In this document: one piece after another, positions 53,168-63,128 of the stretch | Layout of the letters: each line of letters starts with the position of its first letter | How positions within the stretch are numbered: position 1 is the stretch's first letter | From: Gammaproteobacteria bacterium Milos-ODIII6 | GTDB taxonomy: Bacteria > Pseudomonadota > Gammaproteobacteria > Chromatiales > Chromatiaceae | Assembly (NCBI GenBank): GCA_029228645.1 | Contig: JAPTHR010000007.1 | Location: 5-64,004, forward strand | DNA: 64,000 nt | Direction: 5' to 3' | Translations under genes and position numbers: made by a program | The notes under the pieces: generated by a model | Told to the model about the DNA's origin: nothing | Database searches by the model: none | Seen by the model: the letters and a program-made list of their open reading frames with translations, nothing else

Positions 53168-53724
53168 TGATCGACGATATCAAGCAGGATGCGGCCAGTC
53201 GCATGGCAAAGAGCGTTGAGGCCCTGGTGGAGAGCCTCGCCAAAGTCAGGACCGGCCGGGCACACCCCAGCATGCTCGATCATGTGTCGGTGAGCTACTA
53301 CGGCGCGGATACTCCCTTGCGCCAGGTCGCGAATGTCGGTGTCGAGGATGCGCGCACCCTGACGGTGCAGCCCTATGAGCAGGCGCTCGTGGGTGCGGTG
53401 GAAAAGGCGATCCTGGAGTCCAATCTGGGTGTCACGCCCAACACCGCCGGCACCCTGATCAGGCTGCCGATCCCGCCGCTGACCGAAGAGCGGCGCAAGG
53501 ACATGACCCGGATCGTGCGCCAGGAAGCCGAGCAGGCGAGGGTGGCAGTGCGCAATATACGCCGGGACGCCAACACCGGCCTCAAGGAACTGGTCAAAGA
53601 GAAACTGATCTCGGAAGACGACGAGCGGCGTGGCCAGGAGATCATTCAGAAACTGACAGATCAGCACGTCAAGGAGATCGACGAGCTGATGGCCAAGAAA
53701 GAAGCCGACCTGATGTCCGTCTGA
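53167..53724 (+). CDS. frr: Ribosome recycling factor
   Basis: A 185-residue tRNA-mimic factor that splits ribosomes after termination, with [18 protein letters not shown] is near 27, the [16 protein letters not shown] strand near 53 and [11 protein letters not shown] near 107. ATG at 53167 overlaps the pyrH stop by one base (TGATG). Confidence 0.97.
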   Translation: MIDDIKQDAASRMAKSVEALVESLAKVRTGRAHPSMLDHVSVSYYGADTPLRQVANVGVEDARTLTVQPYEQALVGAVEKAILESNLGVTPNTAGTLIRLPIPPLTEERRKDMTRIVRQEAEQARVAVRNIRRDANTGLKELVKEKLISEDDERRGQEIIQKLTDQHVKEIDELMAKKEADLMSV

Positions 53725-53736
53725 TCCGAGGCCCGC

Positions 53737-54492
53737 GTGGCAGACAGCGATGCAACACAACCGGCCCAGGCGCGAACACCGCGGCACGTCGCCATCATCA
53801 TGGATGGCAATGGACGGTGGGCCGAGCAGCGGAACAAGCCGCGCCACGCGGGCCATCGCGCCGGTGTCGAGTCGGTCCGCTCGACCATAGAGGCGTGCGT
53901 CGAGCACGGCATCGATGCCCTGACCCTGTTCGCCTTCAGCAGTGAAAACTGGCGCCGGCCCCGGGCAGAAGTGGACATGCTGATGGAGCTCTTCATCAGC
54001 GCCCTGTCGCGCGAGGTGAAGAAGCTCGAGAAGAACAAGATCCGGCTGCGGGTGATCGGCGATACCTCGGCCTTCCCCGCCAAACTGCAGCAACGTATCC
54101 AGGAAGTCGAGGCCCGTACCGAGGGCAATGACCGACTGATCCTGCAGGTCGCGGCAAACTACGGTGGGCGCTGGGATATCGCCCAGGCGGCGCGCGCACT
54201 GGCAGCCGAAGTGGCTGCCGGCTCGCTCGCGGTGGAAGACATCGACGAGCAACGCTTCGCCGCCGCCACCTCCTTCAGCGACATTCCGGATCCGGACCTG
54301 TTCATCCGTACCGGCGGGGAGCGGCGTATCAGCAACTTCCTGCTCTGGCATTGCGCGTACTCGGAACTGTATTTCACCCCGGTGTTGTGGCCCGACTTCG
54401 ACAAGCGCGAGTTTGCCAGGGCGCTCGGCGATTTCGCCGGGCGCGAGCGGCGCTTCGGCCGCACCGGCGAGCAGGTCAAACCGAAGGTCTGA
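53737..54492 (+). CDS. uppS: Undecaprenyl diphosphate synthase
   Basis: A 251-residue cis-prenyltransferase that makes the C55 lipid carrier used for peptidoglycan and polysaccharide repeats. The catalytic motif is IIMDGNGRWAEQR near 20, followed by AFSSENWRRP near 65 and FIRTGGERRISNFLLW near 187. Start is GTG. The last base overlaps cdsA (TGATG). Confidence 0.97.
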   Translation: MADSDATQPAQARTPRHVAIIMDGNGRWAEQRNKPRHAGHRAGVESVRSTIEACVEHGIDALTLFAFSSENWRRPRAEVDMLMELFISALSREVKKLEKNKIRLRVIGDTSAFPAKLQQRIQEVEARTEGNDRLILQVAANYGGRWDIAQAARALAAEVAAGSLAVEDIDEQRFAAATSFSDIPDPDLFIRTGGERRISNFLLWHCAYSELYFTPVLWPDFDKREFARALGDFAGRERRFGRTGEQVKPKV

Positions 54493-55313
54493 TGCTGCGC
54501 AACCGCATCCTGACCGCGCTGGTACTCGCGCCCGTAGTGATAGCGGGCGTGCTGTTGGCGCCCAATGACGTGCTGGCGATGGCCTTTGCCCTGGTGGTGC
54601 TGCTGGGCGCCCGTGAAATGGGGCGATTGGGCGGGCTGCAGGGGCTGGGCCCGCAGTGGCTCTACGCCGGGTGCGTCGGGCTGTTGATGGCAGGGGCGTT
54701 CCTGATGCGCGGCCACGCCGTCGCGCAATCCCTGGAAATCGCGGCCGCCCTGTTCTGGGTCCTGATCAGCCTGTGGCTGTTCTCGAGACGGGCCGCGCTG
54801 AAGCGAGTGGAGGGCGGCCGTCCCGGCGTATTGCTGCTGGGTGCGCTGCAGCTGACAGTCGTTTGGCTGTCTGCGGTCAAACTGCATGCCCTTGACGCGA
54901 ACGGCCCCGCCCTGCTGCTGTTCGTGCTGCTTCTCATCTGGACCGCGGATTCTGCCGCCTATTTTGCTGGCAGGGCCTTCGGGCGCCACAAGCTCTCGCC
55001 GGCCGTCAGCCCCGGCAAGACCTGGGAGGGAGCCGCGGGCGGCATCCTGGGCGCCTGCCTCGCCGGGTTGTTGCTGTGGTACTGGGTCCTGCAAGCGATC
55101 GAGCCCGTGGGCCTGGTCCTGCTGTGTATCGTGACCGCCGTCGTGTCGATTGGCGGTGATCTCTGGGAGAGCCTGCTCAAGCGCCAGGCCGGCCTCAAGG
55201 ACAGTGGTGCGCTGTTGCCGGGGCATGGCGGCGTGCTCGACCGGGTGGACAGCCTGATCGCGGCAATTCCGGTGTTTTCGTTTGGTCTTACCTTCCTGGG
55301 GAATGGCCTGTGA
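54492..55313 (+). CDS. cdsA: Phosphatidate cytidylyltransferase
   Basis: A 273-residue membrane enzyme that makes CDP-diacylglycerol. About eight helices; the C-terminal signature is [18 protein letters not shown] then [13 protein letters not shown] (about 225-258). [12 protein letters not shown] is near 173. ATG at 54492; an upstream in-frame extension overlaps uppS and is not family-like. Confidence 0.95.
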   Translation: MLRNRILTALVLAPVVIAGVLLAPNDVLAMAFALVVLLGAREMGRLGGLQGLGPQWLYAGCVGLLMAGAFLMRGHAVAQSLEIAAALFWVLISLWLFSRRAALKRVEGGRPGVLLLGALQLTVVWLSAVKLHALDANGPALLLFVLLLIWTADSAAYFAGRAFGRHKLSPAVSPGKTWEGAAGGILGACLAGLLLWYWVLQAIEPVGLVLLCIVTAVVSIGGDLWESLLKRQAGLKDSGALLPGHGGVLDRVDSLIAAIPVFSFGLTFLGNGL

Positions 55314-56488
55314 TCGGCGTGTCGGTGCTGGGCTCGACCGGCTCCATCGGCGTCAGCACCCTGGACGTGGTGGCGAGGAATCCGGACCGTTACCGGGTGG
55401 TTGCGCTGACCGCCAATACCGACGTGGACGGCCTGCGGCAGCAGTGCCTGAGGTTCCGGCCGCAGTTGGCCGCGATGGCAGACGAGGCCAGTGCCGAGCG
55501 ACTCGCGCGCAGCTTGCAGGCGGAGGCTCCCGGGATCGAGGTGCTTGGCGGCGAGGGCGGTCTGCTCGCGGCCGCGGAACACCCCGAGGCGGGTCAGGTG
55601 ATGGCCGCGATCGTTGGTGCGGCCGGACTGATGCCGACGCTTGCGGCAGTGCGCCGGGGCAAGCGCATCCTGCTGGCCAACAAGGAGGCGCTGGTCGTCT
55701 CTGGCGCCCTGTTCATGCGCGAGGCGGAGGCACACGGCGCCGAGGTGCTGCCGATCGACAGCGAGCACAACGCGGTCTTCCAGTGCATGCCGGGGAATTT
55801 CCGCGAGGGCCTGGAGCGTGTCGGCGTCACGCGTATTCTGCTGACCGCCTCCGGCGGTCCGTTCCGCGAGCGGGACCCCGCAAGCCTGGCGGCAGTGACC
55901 CCGGAAGAGGCCTGTGCGCATCCCAACTGGGATATGGGTCGGAAGATATCGGTCGACTCGGCGAGCATGATGAATAAGGGTCTGGAGGTGATCGAGGCGC
56001 GCTGGCTGTTCGATGCCGATCCGTCCCGAATTCAGGTGGTGGTGCATCCGCAGAGTGTTATTCACTCCCTGGTGGAGTATGCGGACGGCTCCCTGTTGGC
56101 CCAGCTGGGCAACCCGGATATGCGCACCCCGATCGCGCATGCCATGGCCTGGCCCGAGCGGCACGCGTCGGGTGTGGCGCCCCTGGACCTGTTTGATATC
56201 GCGCGGCTGGATTTCGAACCGCCGGACATGCAGCGCTTTCCCTGCCTGCAGCTGGCCTTCGAGGCAGTCGAGGCCGGTGGCGCTGCCCCGGCGATACTGA
56301 ACGCGGCGAACGAGGTGGCAGTGCAGTACTTCCTGGAGCACCGTCTGCGGTTTACCGATATTCCGCGCGTCATTGCGCATACCCTCGAGTCGCTCGCCGC
56401 GGGCGAGCCCGATTCGCTGGATGCCCTGCTGCACCTGGACCGGGAGGCGCGCGTGCTGGCGGAACGATTCTCGGCCACACAAGTCTAG
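55310..56488 (+). CDS. dxr: 1-deoxy-D-xylulose 5-phosphate reductoisomerase
   Basis: A 392-residue enzyme of the MEP isoprenoid pathway. NADPH motif [15 protein letters not shown] is at 7-21, [12 protein letters not shown] near 120, [11 protein letters not shown] near 147 with the acidic metal ligand, and [21 protein letters not shown] near 205 (partly quoted). GTG start overlaps the cdsA stop (GTGA). It feeds the uppS step upstream. Confidence 0.97.
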   Translation: MIGVSVLGSTGSIGVSTLDVVARNPDRYRVVALTANTDVDGLRQQCLRFRPQLAAMADEASAERLARSLQAEAPGIEVLGGEGGLLAAAEHPEAGQVMAAIVGAAGLMPTLAAVRRGKRILLANKEALVVSGALFMREAEAHGAEVLPIDSEHNAVFQCMPGNFREGLERVGVTRILLTASGGPFRERDPASLAAVTPEEACAHPNWDMGRKISVDSASMMNKGLEVIEARWLFDADPSRIQVVVHPQSVIHSLVEYADGSLLAQLGNPDMRTPIAHAMAWPERHASGVAPLDLFDIARLDFEPPDMQRFPCLQLAFEAVEAGGAAPAILNAANEVAVQYFLEHRLRFTDIPRVIAHTLESLAAGEPDSLDALLHLDREARVLAERFSATQV

Positions 56489-56495
56489 CCGGTAC

Positions 56496-57863
56496 ATGGA
56501 GACGATCCTTTTCAAACTACTCGCCTTCATCGTCGCCATCGGGCTGTTGGTGAGCGTGCACGAGTTTGGTCATTTCTGGGTGGCGCGACGCCTGGGGGTG
56601 CGCGTGCTGCGCTTCTCGATCGGTTTTGGTCGCCCCCTCTGGCGGCGTCAGTCCAGCCCGCGCGAACCCGAGTACGTCATCGCCGCCATCCCCCTGGGTG
56701 GCTACGTCAAGATGCTGGATGAGCGTGAGGGGCCAGTCGAGCCGGCCGAGTTGCCGCGCGCCTTCAATCGGCAGTCGCTACCCGTACGCACGGCGATCGT
56801 GGTCGCCGGCCCGCTGGCCAATCTGCTGTTTGCCATCCTGGCGTTCTGGCTGGTTTTGATGTTGGGTGAATCCGGTATCCGACCGCTGGTTGGGGCAATC
56901 GCCCCCGGCTCGCCAGCCGCCGTGGCGCGGATAGCGCCGGGCGACGAGATCCTGTCGGTCAACGAGAGCCTGACGCCGACCTGGAATCATGTCCTGCAGG
57001 GTCTCGCCAAGGCCTCCTTGTCCAGCGAGCCGGTTCTGATCGCGGGTACCGGGCGGGACGGGCTGGATTTCGAGCGGCAAATTCCCGCCGAGGCGATTGG
57101 CGACCTGGCGGAGAACGGCGACATTCTGGAGCGACTGGGTATCACGCCGGAGCGGCCGCATGTTCCGCCGGTGTTTGGCGAGGTCCTGCCGGGCGAGCCC
57201 GCCGCGCAGGCCGGGATTCAGACAGACGACCGCATCATCCGGGCCGATCAGGCGGCAATCGGCGACTGGGCTGCATGGGTCGAATACGTGCGGGCCCGGC
57301 CGGGCCAGCCGATCACTTTGCTCCTCGAGCGGGACGGGCAACAGCTGCAATTGCAGCTGATACCCGCATCGCGCGAGACCAGTGGGGAACCGATCGGTCG
57401 GATCGGGGCACTCAACAAGCCCCTGCCGGAGTCCGAGCTCGCCCGCTATCGGGTCGAGTATCGGCTCGGGCCGGTGGCGGCGATTACCAGCGCAGCTGAT
57501 CGGACCCTGGAGTACTCGTGGCTGACGCTCAAGGTGATTGGGCGGATCCTCTCTGGCCAGGCCTCGGTGAAGAATCTCAGCGGCCCCCTCTCGATAGCCG
57601 ATGCGGCAGGCAAAACGGCCAGCTACGGACTGGTATATTTCCTCAAATTTCTGGCGGTGGTGAGCATCAGCCTGGGGGTTCTGAATCTCCTGCCCGTGCC
57701 CGTCCTGGATGGCGGGCATCTGGTGTTTTTCCTGATCGAGGCGATCCGCGGCGGGCCGCTGCCAGAACACTGGCTGGAGCAGGGCCAGCGGATCGGCCTC
57801 GCTATTCTGGCGGCCCTGATGGCGTTGGCGCTGTACGTCGATTTGACCCGCTTTTTTGGTTGA
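56496..57863 (+). CDS. rseP: Site-2 protease RseP
   Basis: A 455-residue intramembrane zinc metalloprotease that cleaves anti-sigma factor RseA and leftover signal peptides. The zinc motif VHEFGH is at 21-26, in the first helix. Two PDZ domains follow (GSPAAVARIAPGDEI near 135 and GEPAAQAGIQTDDR near 232). The second ligand motif VLNLLPVPVLDGGH is near 385. It lies between dxr and bamA, as is usual. Confidence 0.96.
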   Translation: METILFKLLAFIVAIGLLVSVHEFGHFWVARRLGVRVLRFSIGFGRPLWRRQSSPREPEYVIAAIPLGGYVKMLDEREGPVEPAELPRAFNRQSLPVRTAIVVAGPLANLLFAILAFWLVLMLGESGIRPLVGAIAPGSPAAVARIAPGDEILSVNESLTPTWNHVLQGLAKASLSSEPVLIAGTGRDGLDFERQIPAEAIGDLAENGDILERLGITPERPHVPPVFGEVLPGEPAAQAGIQTDDRIIRADQAAIGDWAAWVEYVRARPGQPITLLLERDGQQLQLQLIPASRETSGEPIGRIGALNKPLPESELARYRVEYRLGPVAAITSAADRTLEYSWLTLKVIGRILSGQASVKNLSGPLSIADAAGKTASYGLVYFLKFLAVVSISLGVLNLLPVPVLDGGHLVFFLIEAIRGGPLPEHWLEQGQRIGLAILAALMALALYVDLTRFFG

Positions 57864-57897
57864 ATCGATGGACGGTGGCTTTGTCTCCCCGCCTCTT

Positions 57898-57903
57898 TAT
57901 AAT
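57898..57903 (+). promoter_or_regulatory. Possible -10 element for bamA
   Basis: A perfect TATAAT in the 113-base gap between rseP and bamA. No good -35 with 16-18 spacing is visible, so strength is uncertain, and no sigma-E type pattern was found. Confidence 0.4.
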
Positions 57904-57976
57904 ACCTGCCTGCTGCGGCCCTGGTGGATCGCTGAAACCAAGAACCCAAGCCCCTGGGGCAGTTTAGGATGAGACG

Positions 57977-60259
57977 ATGAGAAGTCTGGCAAGGCCGGTA
58001 GTTCTGCTGTTACTTCTGGTGACCTATCAATCCGGGCTCGCGGCTTCCTTCGCCGTGTCGGATATCCGTGTCGAGGGGCTGCAACGGATCACCGCCGGCA
58101 CGGTCTTCAATTACCTGCCGGTCAAACCCGGGGACAGAATCTCGGACAAGCGCAGCGGGGAGGTCATCCGGGCGTTGTTCGAGACGGGCTTCTTCAAGGA
58201 TGTGCGCCTGGAGCGCGACGGCGATGTGTTGGTCGTGGTGGTCAGCGAGCGCCCCGCAATCGCGGAGATCAATTTCAGCGGCAACAAATCGATTGACGAG
58301 GAAGCGCTCAAGGCCGGCCTCAAGGATGCGGGCCTTTCCGAGGGGCGCACTTTCAACCGTTCGGTACTGGACGGGATAGAGCGTGAGCTGGAGCGGCAAT
58401 ACTTCAATCAGGGCAAGTACGGGGTCAAGTTGAAGTCCACGGTCACTCCCCTGGAGCGGAACCGGGTCTCGATCGATATCGACATCATCGAGGGGAAGAC
58501 AGCCCGGATAAAACAGATCAACGTCATCGGCAACAAGGTCTTCGAAGAAGACGACCTGCTGGACACCTTTTCGCTTTCAACCGGCGGATGGTTCTCCTCG
58601 TTTACCAAGAACAACCAGTACTCCCGCCAGAAGCTCGCCGGCGATCTGGAAAAACTGCGTTCCTATTACCTCGACCGTGGCTTCGTGAACTTCCGGATCG
58701 ACTCCACCCAGGTCACGATCACGCCGGACAAGAACGATATCTACATCACAATCAATGTCACTGAGGGCGCGATGTTCACCCTCGAGGACATCCAGCTGGC
58801 GGGAGACTATGTTGGGACGGCAGACAGCTACTTTCCGCTGATTCATCTGCGCCGCGGTGAACCCTTCAATCGCAAGGAAGTGGTCGAGAGCAGCGACCGC
58901 ATCTCGGCCAAGCTCTCCGATGAAGGCTATGCCTTCGCGAACGTGAATGCGGTCCCCGAAATCGACGAAGAGAAAAAGACCGTTGCGATCACCTATTTCG
59001 TCGACCCGGGCAAGCGCGTGTTCGTGCGGCGGCTCAATATCCGCGGCAATTCACGCACCCGGGACGAGGTGCTGCGGCGCGAATTCCGTCAGATGGAAGC
59101 CGCCTGGTTCTCCGGGGAGAAGCTCAAGCTCTCCCGGGAGCGCGCCCAGAGGACCGGTCATTTCGAGAAGGTCAGCGTTGAGACGCCCGCGGTGCCAGGT
59201 ACCACGGACCAGGTGGATATCAACGTCTCGGTCGATGAAAAACCGTCCGGCGCGCTGCTTGCGGGCATCGGCTTTTCCCAGTCGGATGGCCTGGTGTTCA
59301 ATGCCAGTGTCAACCAGGCCAACTTCCTGGGTACGGGTAAGAAGGTGTCCCTGGCGCTCAAGACCAGTAGCGCGAACAAGCACTACGAAATCTCTTACAC
59401 CAATCCCTACGCCACGGTGGACGGGATCAGTCGAGGCTTTACCCTCAGCTACCGTACGACCGATTTCGATGAGCTCTCGGTCACCGACTACTCCACGGAC
59501 GACGCGATTGCAGGTATCAACTTCGGGATTCCGCTGAGCGAATTCAACCGCTTCACCTTTGGCGGAAACCTGCATGCCATCGATTTCAAGCCCGGCACCA
59601 CGGCCACCACCGAGATAAACGACTGGATCGCAGCCGAGGGAACCAGCTACATTAATCTCGAGCTCAATCTCGGTTGGGCGCATGATTCGCGCGACAGCGC
59701 CCTGTTTCCTACCACTGGAGCCCTGCAGCGCCTGTCCGGGGAGGCCAGCGTGCCGGGCAGTGATCTCGAGTACTACAAGCTCAGTTACAAGCACCGGCGC
59801 TACTGGCCCCTGTTCAAAGACCTGGTGTTCTCGCTCAACGGGGAGCTCGCCTACGGCTCCGCCTATGGGGGCACCAGTCAACTGCCCCTGTTCGAGCATT
59901 ACTTCGGCGGCGGCCCCACCTCGGTGCGCGGCTACCAGTCCCTTTCGCTCGGCCCGCGCGATAGCAGCGGCGATCCCTTCGGTGGTAATGCCAAGGTCAC
60001 CGCCAATGCCGAACTGTATTTTCCGTCGCCGATCTACACCGACACGATGCGCATCGTGACATTCGTCGATGCCGGCTCGGTATTCGATACCGAACAGGGC
60101 GACGGTTTTGACAGCGACGAACTGCGCTACTCTGCGGGAGTCGGCCTCGCCTGGCTGTCCCCGGTCGGGGCGCTTTCGGTCAGCTATGCCGTGCCTTTCA
60201 AAGAGGACGCGCAGGACGAACCGGAGGAGTTCCAGTTCACCTTCGGAACCACGTTTTAG
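57977..60259 (+). CDS. bamA: Outer membrane protein assembly factor BamA
   Basis: A 760-residue Omp85 protein. Signal peptide of about 23 residues (LARPVVLLLLLVTYQ). Five POTRA domains cover about 24-420; the first starts VSDIRVEGLQRITAGTVFNYLP (partly quoted), and GNxRTRDEVLRREF near 355 begins POTRA5. The beta-barrel ends the protein, with the VRGYQSLS motif near 655 in loop 6 and a final Phe. It inserts outer-membrane beta-barrels. GGATGAG precedes the start at proper spacing. Confidence 0.97.
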   Translation: MRSLARPVVLLLLLVTYQSGLAASFAVSDIRVEGLQRITAGTVFNYLPVKPGDRISDKRSGEVIRALFETGFFKDVRLERDGDVLVVVVSERPAIAEINFSGNKSIDEEALKAGLKDAGLSEGRTFNRSVLDGIERELERQYFNQGKYGVKLKSTVTPLERNRVSIDIDIIEGKTARIKQINVIGNKVFEEDDLLDTFSLSTGGWFSSFTKNNQYSRQKLAGDLEKLRSYYLDRGFVNFRIDSTQVTITPDKNDIYITINVTEGAMFTLEDIQLAGDYVGTADSYFPLIHLRRGEPFNRKEVVESSDRISAKLSDEGYAFANVNAVPEIDEEKKTVAITYFVDPGKRVFVRRLNIRGNSRTRDEVLRREFRQMEAAWFSGEKLKLSRERAQRTGHFEKVSVETPAVPGTTDQVDINVSVDEKPSGALLAGIGFSQSDGLVFNASVNQANFLGTGKKVSLALKTSSANKHYEISYTNPYATVDGISRGFTLSYRTTDFDELSVTDYSTDDAIAGINFGIPLSEFNRFTFGGNLHAIDFKPGTTATTEINDWIAAEGTSYINLELNLGWAHDSRDSALFPTTGALQRLSGEASVPGSDLEYYKLSYKHRRYWPLFKDLVFSLNGELAYGSAYGGTSQLPLFEHYFGGGPTSVRGYQSLSLGPRDSSGDPFGGNAKVTANAELYFPSPIYTDTMRIVTFVDAGSVFDTEQGDGFDSDELRYSAGVGLAWLSPVGALSVSYAVPFKEDAQDEPEEFQFTFGTTF

Positions 60260-60268
60260 GGTTTATTC

Positions 60269-60793
60269 ATGGTGCTGAGGCATTTACTCAAGATTTGCGG
60301 CGCTTTCGCTTTCTGCCTGCTGATTTCGGGCGGGGTGCGGGCCGAGGTCTCCGTGGCGTACGTGGATTCGGCCAGGTTGCTCAAGGATGCCCCCCAGGTG
60401 GAGCGCATTCGGCATAAGATCCGCGAGGAATTCGTGGCACGGGATGAGCGCCTGGTCGAGATGCGCAAACAGATCGCTTTGCTGGAGGCGCGCCTCGTCG
60501 ACGAGGACGAGCGCATGTCGGATGAAGAAAAGCGTCTCGTGAATACCGATCTTGGCAGCCGCCGCATCCAGCTCAAGCAGGCGCGGGATGAGCTGGAACA
60601 GGACAAGCAGCTGCGATTCAGCGAGGAGGAGCAGCATTTCTCGCGAGTCATCCACGAGGTGATCCAGCAGGTAGCCCAGGACGATAAACTCGACCTGGTG
60701 CTCCAGGGTGGCGTGTTCTGGGTTTCACCGAAGGTCGACATAACCGACCGCATCCTCGCAAGGCTGCGCGAAATGCTCGCCAACGGTAACTGA
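60269..60793 (+). CDS. skp: Periplasmic chaperone Skp/OmpH
   Basis: A 174-residue protein with signal peptide (LLKICGAFAFCLLIS, cleavage near RAEV). EVSVAYVDSARLL is the typical OmpH start, followed by a long charged coiled coil (residues 45-135) that forms the tentacles. The end forms the trimer core, KVDITDRILARL. It keeps unfolded outer-membrane proteins soluble for BamA. It starts 9 bases after bamA. Confidence 0.93.
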   Translation: MVLRHLLKICGAFAFCLLISGGVRAEVSVAYVDSARLLKDAPQVERIRHKIREEFVARDERLVEMRKQIALLEARLVDEDERMSDEEKRLVNTDLGSRRIQLKQARDELEQDKQLRFSEEEQHFSRVIHEVIQQVAQDDKLDLVLQGGVFWVSPKVDITDRILARLREMLANGN

Positions 60794-60801
60794 GTTCCCG
60801 T

Positions 60802-61854
60802 ATGTCGCTTACCCTTGCCGAACTCGCGCAACTGAGTGGATCGGAGCTACGCGGCGACCCGGCATGCCGGGTCAGCTCGGTAGGTTCGCTGGATGACGCC
60901 GAGCCGGGCCAGATCAGCTTTCTCACCTCCCGTCATTTCGAGCATTACCTTGCCCGGACACGCGCCTCCGCGGTGATCCTGTCGCGGGCATGGGCCGACA
61001 AATCCGCGGGCAACGTGTTGATCAACGAGAATCCTTCGCTGGCCTATGCGCTGATCGCAGCCGCCCTGACGCGACCGGAAAAGCCCGCCCCGGGCGTGCA
61101 TCCCAGCGCGGTCATCGATCCCAGTGCCGAGATCGACGCGACCGCGCGCATCGAGCCGAACTGCACGATTGGGGCGCGTGTCCGGATAGGCCCGGACGCG
61201 GTGATCGGACCCAACTGCGTGCTTGCCGAGGACTGTGAGATTGGCGACGGTTCACACCTGGTGGCCAGTGTTACACTCGGCTCCCGGACGCGGATTGGCG
61301 CGCGTTGCCTGATCCATCCTGGAGCGGTTATCGGTGCAGATGGTTTCGGCCTGGCCAACGACGGGGGACGCTGGGTCAAGATCCCACAGCTCGGGCGCGT
61401 GATCCTGGGCGATGACGTCGAGGTGGGAGCCTGTAGCGCGCTCGACCGGGGTGCGCTCAAGGACACCGTGCTGCACGACGGGGTGAAGCTGGATAACCTG
61501 ATCCATGTCGCGCACAACGTCGAGATCGGGGAGAGCACCGCGCTGGCGGCGCAGGTGGGGATTGCCGGGTCCACCAGGATCGGGGCCTGGTGCACCTTCG
61601 CGGGGCAGGCGGGCGTTGCGGGTCACCTGGAGATCGCCAATGGCGTGAATATCTCCGGCCTCACCGCGGTAACGCGGTCCATTCACGAGCCCGGAACCTA
61701 TACCAGTACGGTACCGGCCATGGAGCACGCGCAGTGGCGTAAGAATTTTGTCCGCATCCGGCAGCTGGACGAGCTGTCCCGCCGGGTCAAGGCCCTGGAG
61801 AAAATACTCCAGAATCGAGGCGACGAAGAAAGTCTTGCGGATAGAGACAAATAA
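60802..61854 (+). CDS. lpxD: UDP-3-O-acylglucosamine N-acyltransferase
   Basis: A 350-residue left-handed beta-helix acyltransferase of lipid A synthesis. The N-terminal [18 protein letters not shown] is a uridine-binding domain. The hexapeptide region runs from about 100 to 300, with [11 protein letters not shown] near 173 and the catalytic His in [11 protein letters not shown] near 237. The C-terminal helix [12 protein letters not shown] fits the family. Confidence 0.96.
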   Translation: MSLTLAELAQLSGSELRGDPACRVSSVGSLDDAEPGQISFLTSRHFEHYLARTRASAVILSRAWADKSAGNVLINENPSLAYALIAAALTRPEKPAPGVHPSAVIDPSAEIDATARIEPNCTIGARVRIGPDAVIGPNCVLAEDCEIGDGSHLVASVTLGSRTRIGARCLIHPGAVIGADGFGLANDGGRWVKIPQLGRVILGDDVEVGACSALDRGALKDTVLHDGVKLDNLIHVAHNVEIGESTALAAQVGIAGSTRIGAWCTFAGQAGVAGHLEIANGVNISGLTAVTRSIHEPGTYTSTVPAMEHAQWRKNFVRIRQLDELSRRVKALEKILQNRGDEESLADRDK

Positions 61855-61919
61855 ACTGCCGTATTGCTGGCTATTCAGCGACCGGTTTCATTCAAGAGTT
61901 CTGGGGAGTTTTTTCAGTC

Positions 61920-62348
61920 ATGGATATCCAGGAGATAACCAACTACCTGCCTCACCGGTATCCCTTCCTGCTCGTGGACCGGGTCGTGGAGGTGGATTCG
62001 GGCCAACGCCTGGTTGCCATCAAGAACGTCACCTTCAATGAACCCTTTTTCCAGGGACATTTCCCGCAAAAACCCGTCATGCCGGGGGTGCTCATCATCG
62101 AGGCGCTGGCGCAGGCCACCGGTTTGCTCGCGATGGAGAGCGAGGAGGTCAGCGGGGCGGCGATCTACTACCTCGTCGGGGTCGACAAGGCCCGCTTCAA
62201 GCGCCCGGTGGTGCCCGGTGACCAGCTCAGGCTCGAGGTCTCGGTGACCAGGCAGCGGCGCGGCATCTGGAGTTTCTCTGGCAAGGCTACGGTGGATGGC
62301 GCGGTATGCGCCTCGGCCGAGATCATGTGTACCGCGAGAGATCTGTGA
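61920..62348 (+). CDS. fabZ: 3-hydroxyacyl-ACP dehydratase
   Basis: A 142-residue hot-dog dehydratase of fatty acid synthesis. It starts [22 protein letters not shown], with the catalytic His in [20 protein letters not shown] (49-68) and the Glu at its end. It lies between lpxD and lpxA as usual and balances hydroxyacyl-ACP between lipid A and phospholipid. A 65-base gap separates it from lpxD; GGGGAG is upstream. Confidence 0.97.
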   Translation: MDIQEITNYLPHRYPFLLVDRVVEVDSGQRLVAIKNVTFNEPFFQGHFPQKPVMPGVLIIEALAQATGLLAMESEEVSGAAIYYLVGVDKARFKRPVVPGDQLRLEVSVTRQRRGIWSFSGKATVDGAVCASAEIMCTARDL

Positions 62349-62349
62349 A

Positions 62350-63120
62350 ATGATCGACGCCCGGGCGGTCGTCGATGCAGCCGCGGAAATTGACGAGGGA
62401 GTGGAGATCGGGCCCTTCTCCATCATTGGCGAGGGTGTACGGATTGCCTCCGGTACCGTGGTCGGCCCGCATGTCGTGATTCGCGGCGACACCCGCATTG
62501 GTCACGACAACCGTATTTTCCAGTTTGCCTCGATCGGAGAGGACCCCCAGGACAAGAAATACGCGGGCGAGCGGACCCGGCTGGAGATCGGCAACCGAAA
62601 TCAGATCCGGGAATTCGTCACCGTGCATCGGGGTACGGTTCAGGATGCCGGCCTCACGCGCATCGGGGACGACAACCTGCTGATGGCCTATGCGCATGTG
62701 GCGCACGACTGCGAAATCGCAAACCATGTGATCATGGCGAATGCGGCCTCCCTGGGGGGGCACGTACAGGTCCACGATTGGGCCATACTCGGCGGCTTCT
62801 CCGTGGTGCACCAGTTCTGCAGTGTCGGCGCGCACAGTTTCGCCGGCATGTCGAGCGTGATCAGCAAGAGCGTGCCCCCCTACGTGCTGGTCGCGGGTCA
62901 TCCGGCGCGGGCGCGTGGTATCAACAGCGAAGGGTTGAAACGTCGCGGTTTCGATGAGCAACAGATCGCGCTGATCAAGCGGGCCTATCGCATTCTCTAT
63001 CACTCCGGCCTCATGGTGGGGGATGCCATGGCCCGACTGGAGTCGGAATTCCCTGAATCGCCGGAGATTCGCCTGCTGGTGCAGTTCCTGCGCGATAGCC
63101 AACGCAGTTTCATTCGGTAG
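62350..63120 (+). CDS. lpxA: UDP-N-acetylglucosamine acyltransferase
   Basis: A 256-residue left-handed beta-helix acyltransferase, the first step of lipid A synthesis. The hexapeptide repeats run from residue 1 to about 185 (IGPFSIIGEGVRIASG). The catalytic His is in MAYAHVAHDCEI near 118-129, and VTVHRGT near 95. The C-terminal helices contain HPARARGINSEGLKRRGF. ATG at 62350 lies 1 base after the fabZ stop. Confidence 0.97.
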   Translation: MIDARAVVDAAAEIDEGVEIGPFSIIGEGVRIASGTVVGPHVVIRGDTRIGHDNRIFQFASIGEDPQDKKYAGERTRLEIGNRNQIREFVTVHRGTVQDAGLTRIGDDNLLMAYAHVAHDCEIANHVIMANAASLGGHVQVHDWAILGGFSVVHQFCSVGAHSFAGMSSVISKSVPPYVLVAGHPARARGINSEGLKRRGFDEQQIALIKRAYRILYHSGLMVGDAMARLESEFPESPEIRLLVQFLRDSQRSFIR

Positions 63121-63128
63121 CACGCCCG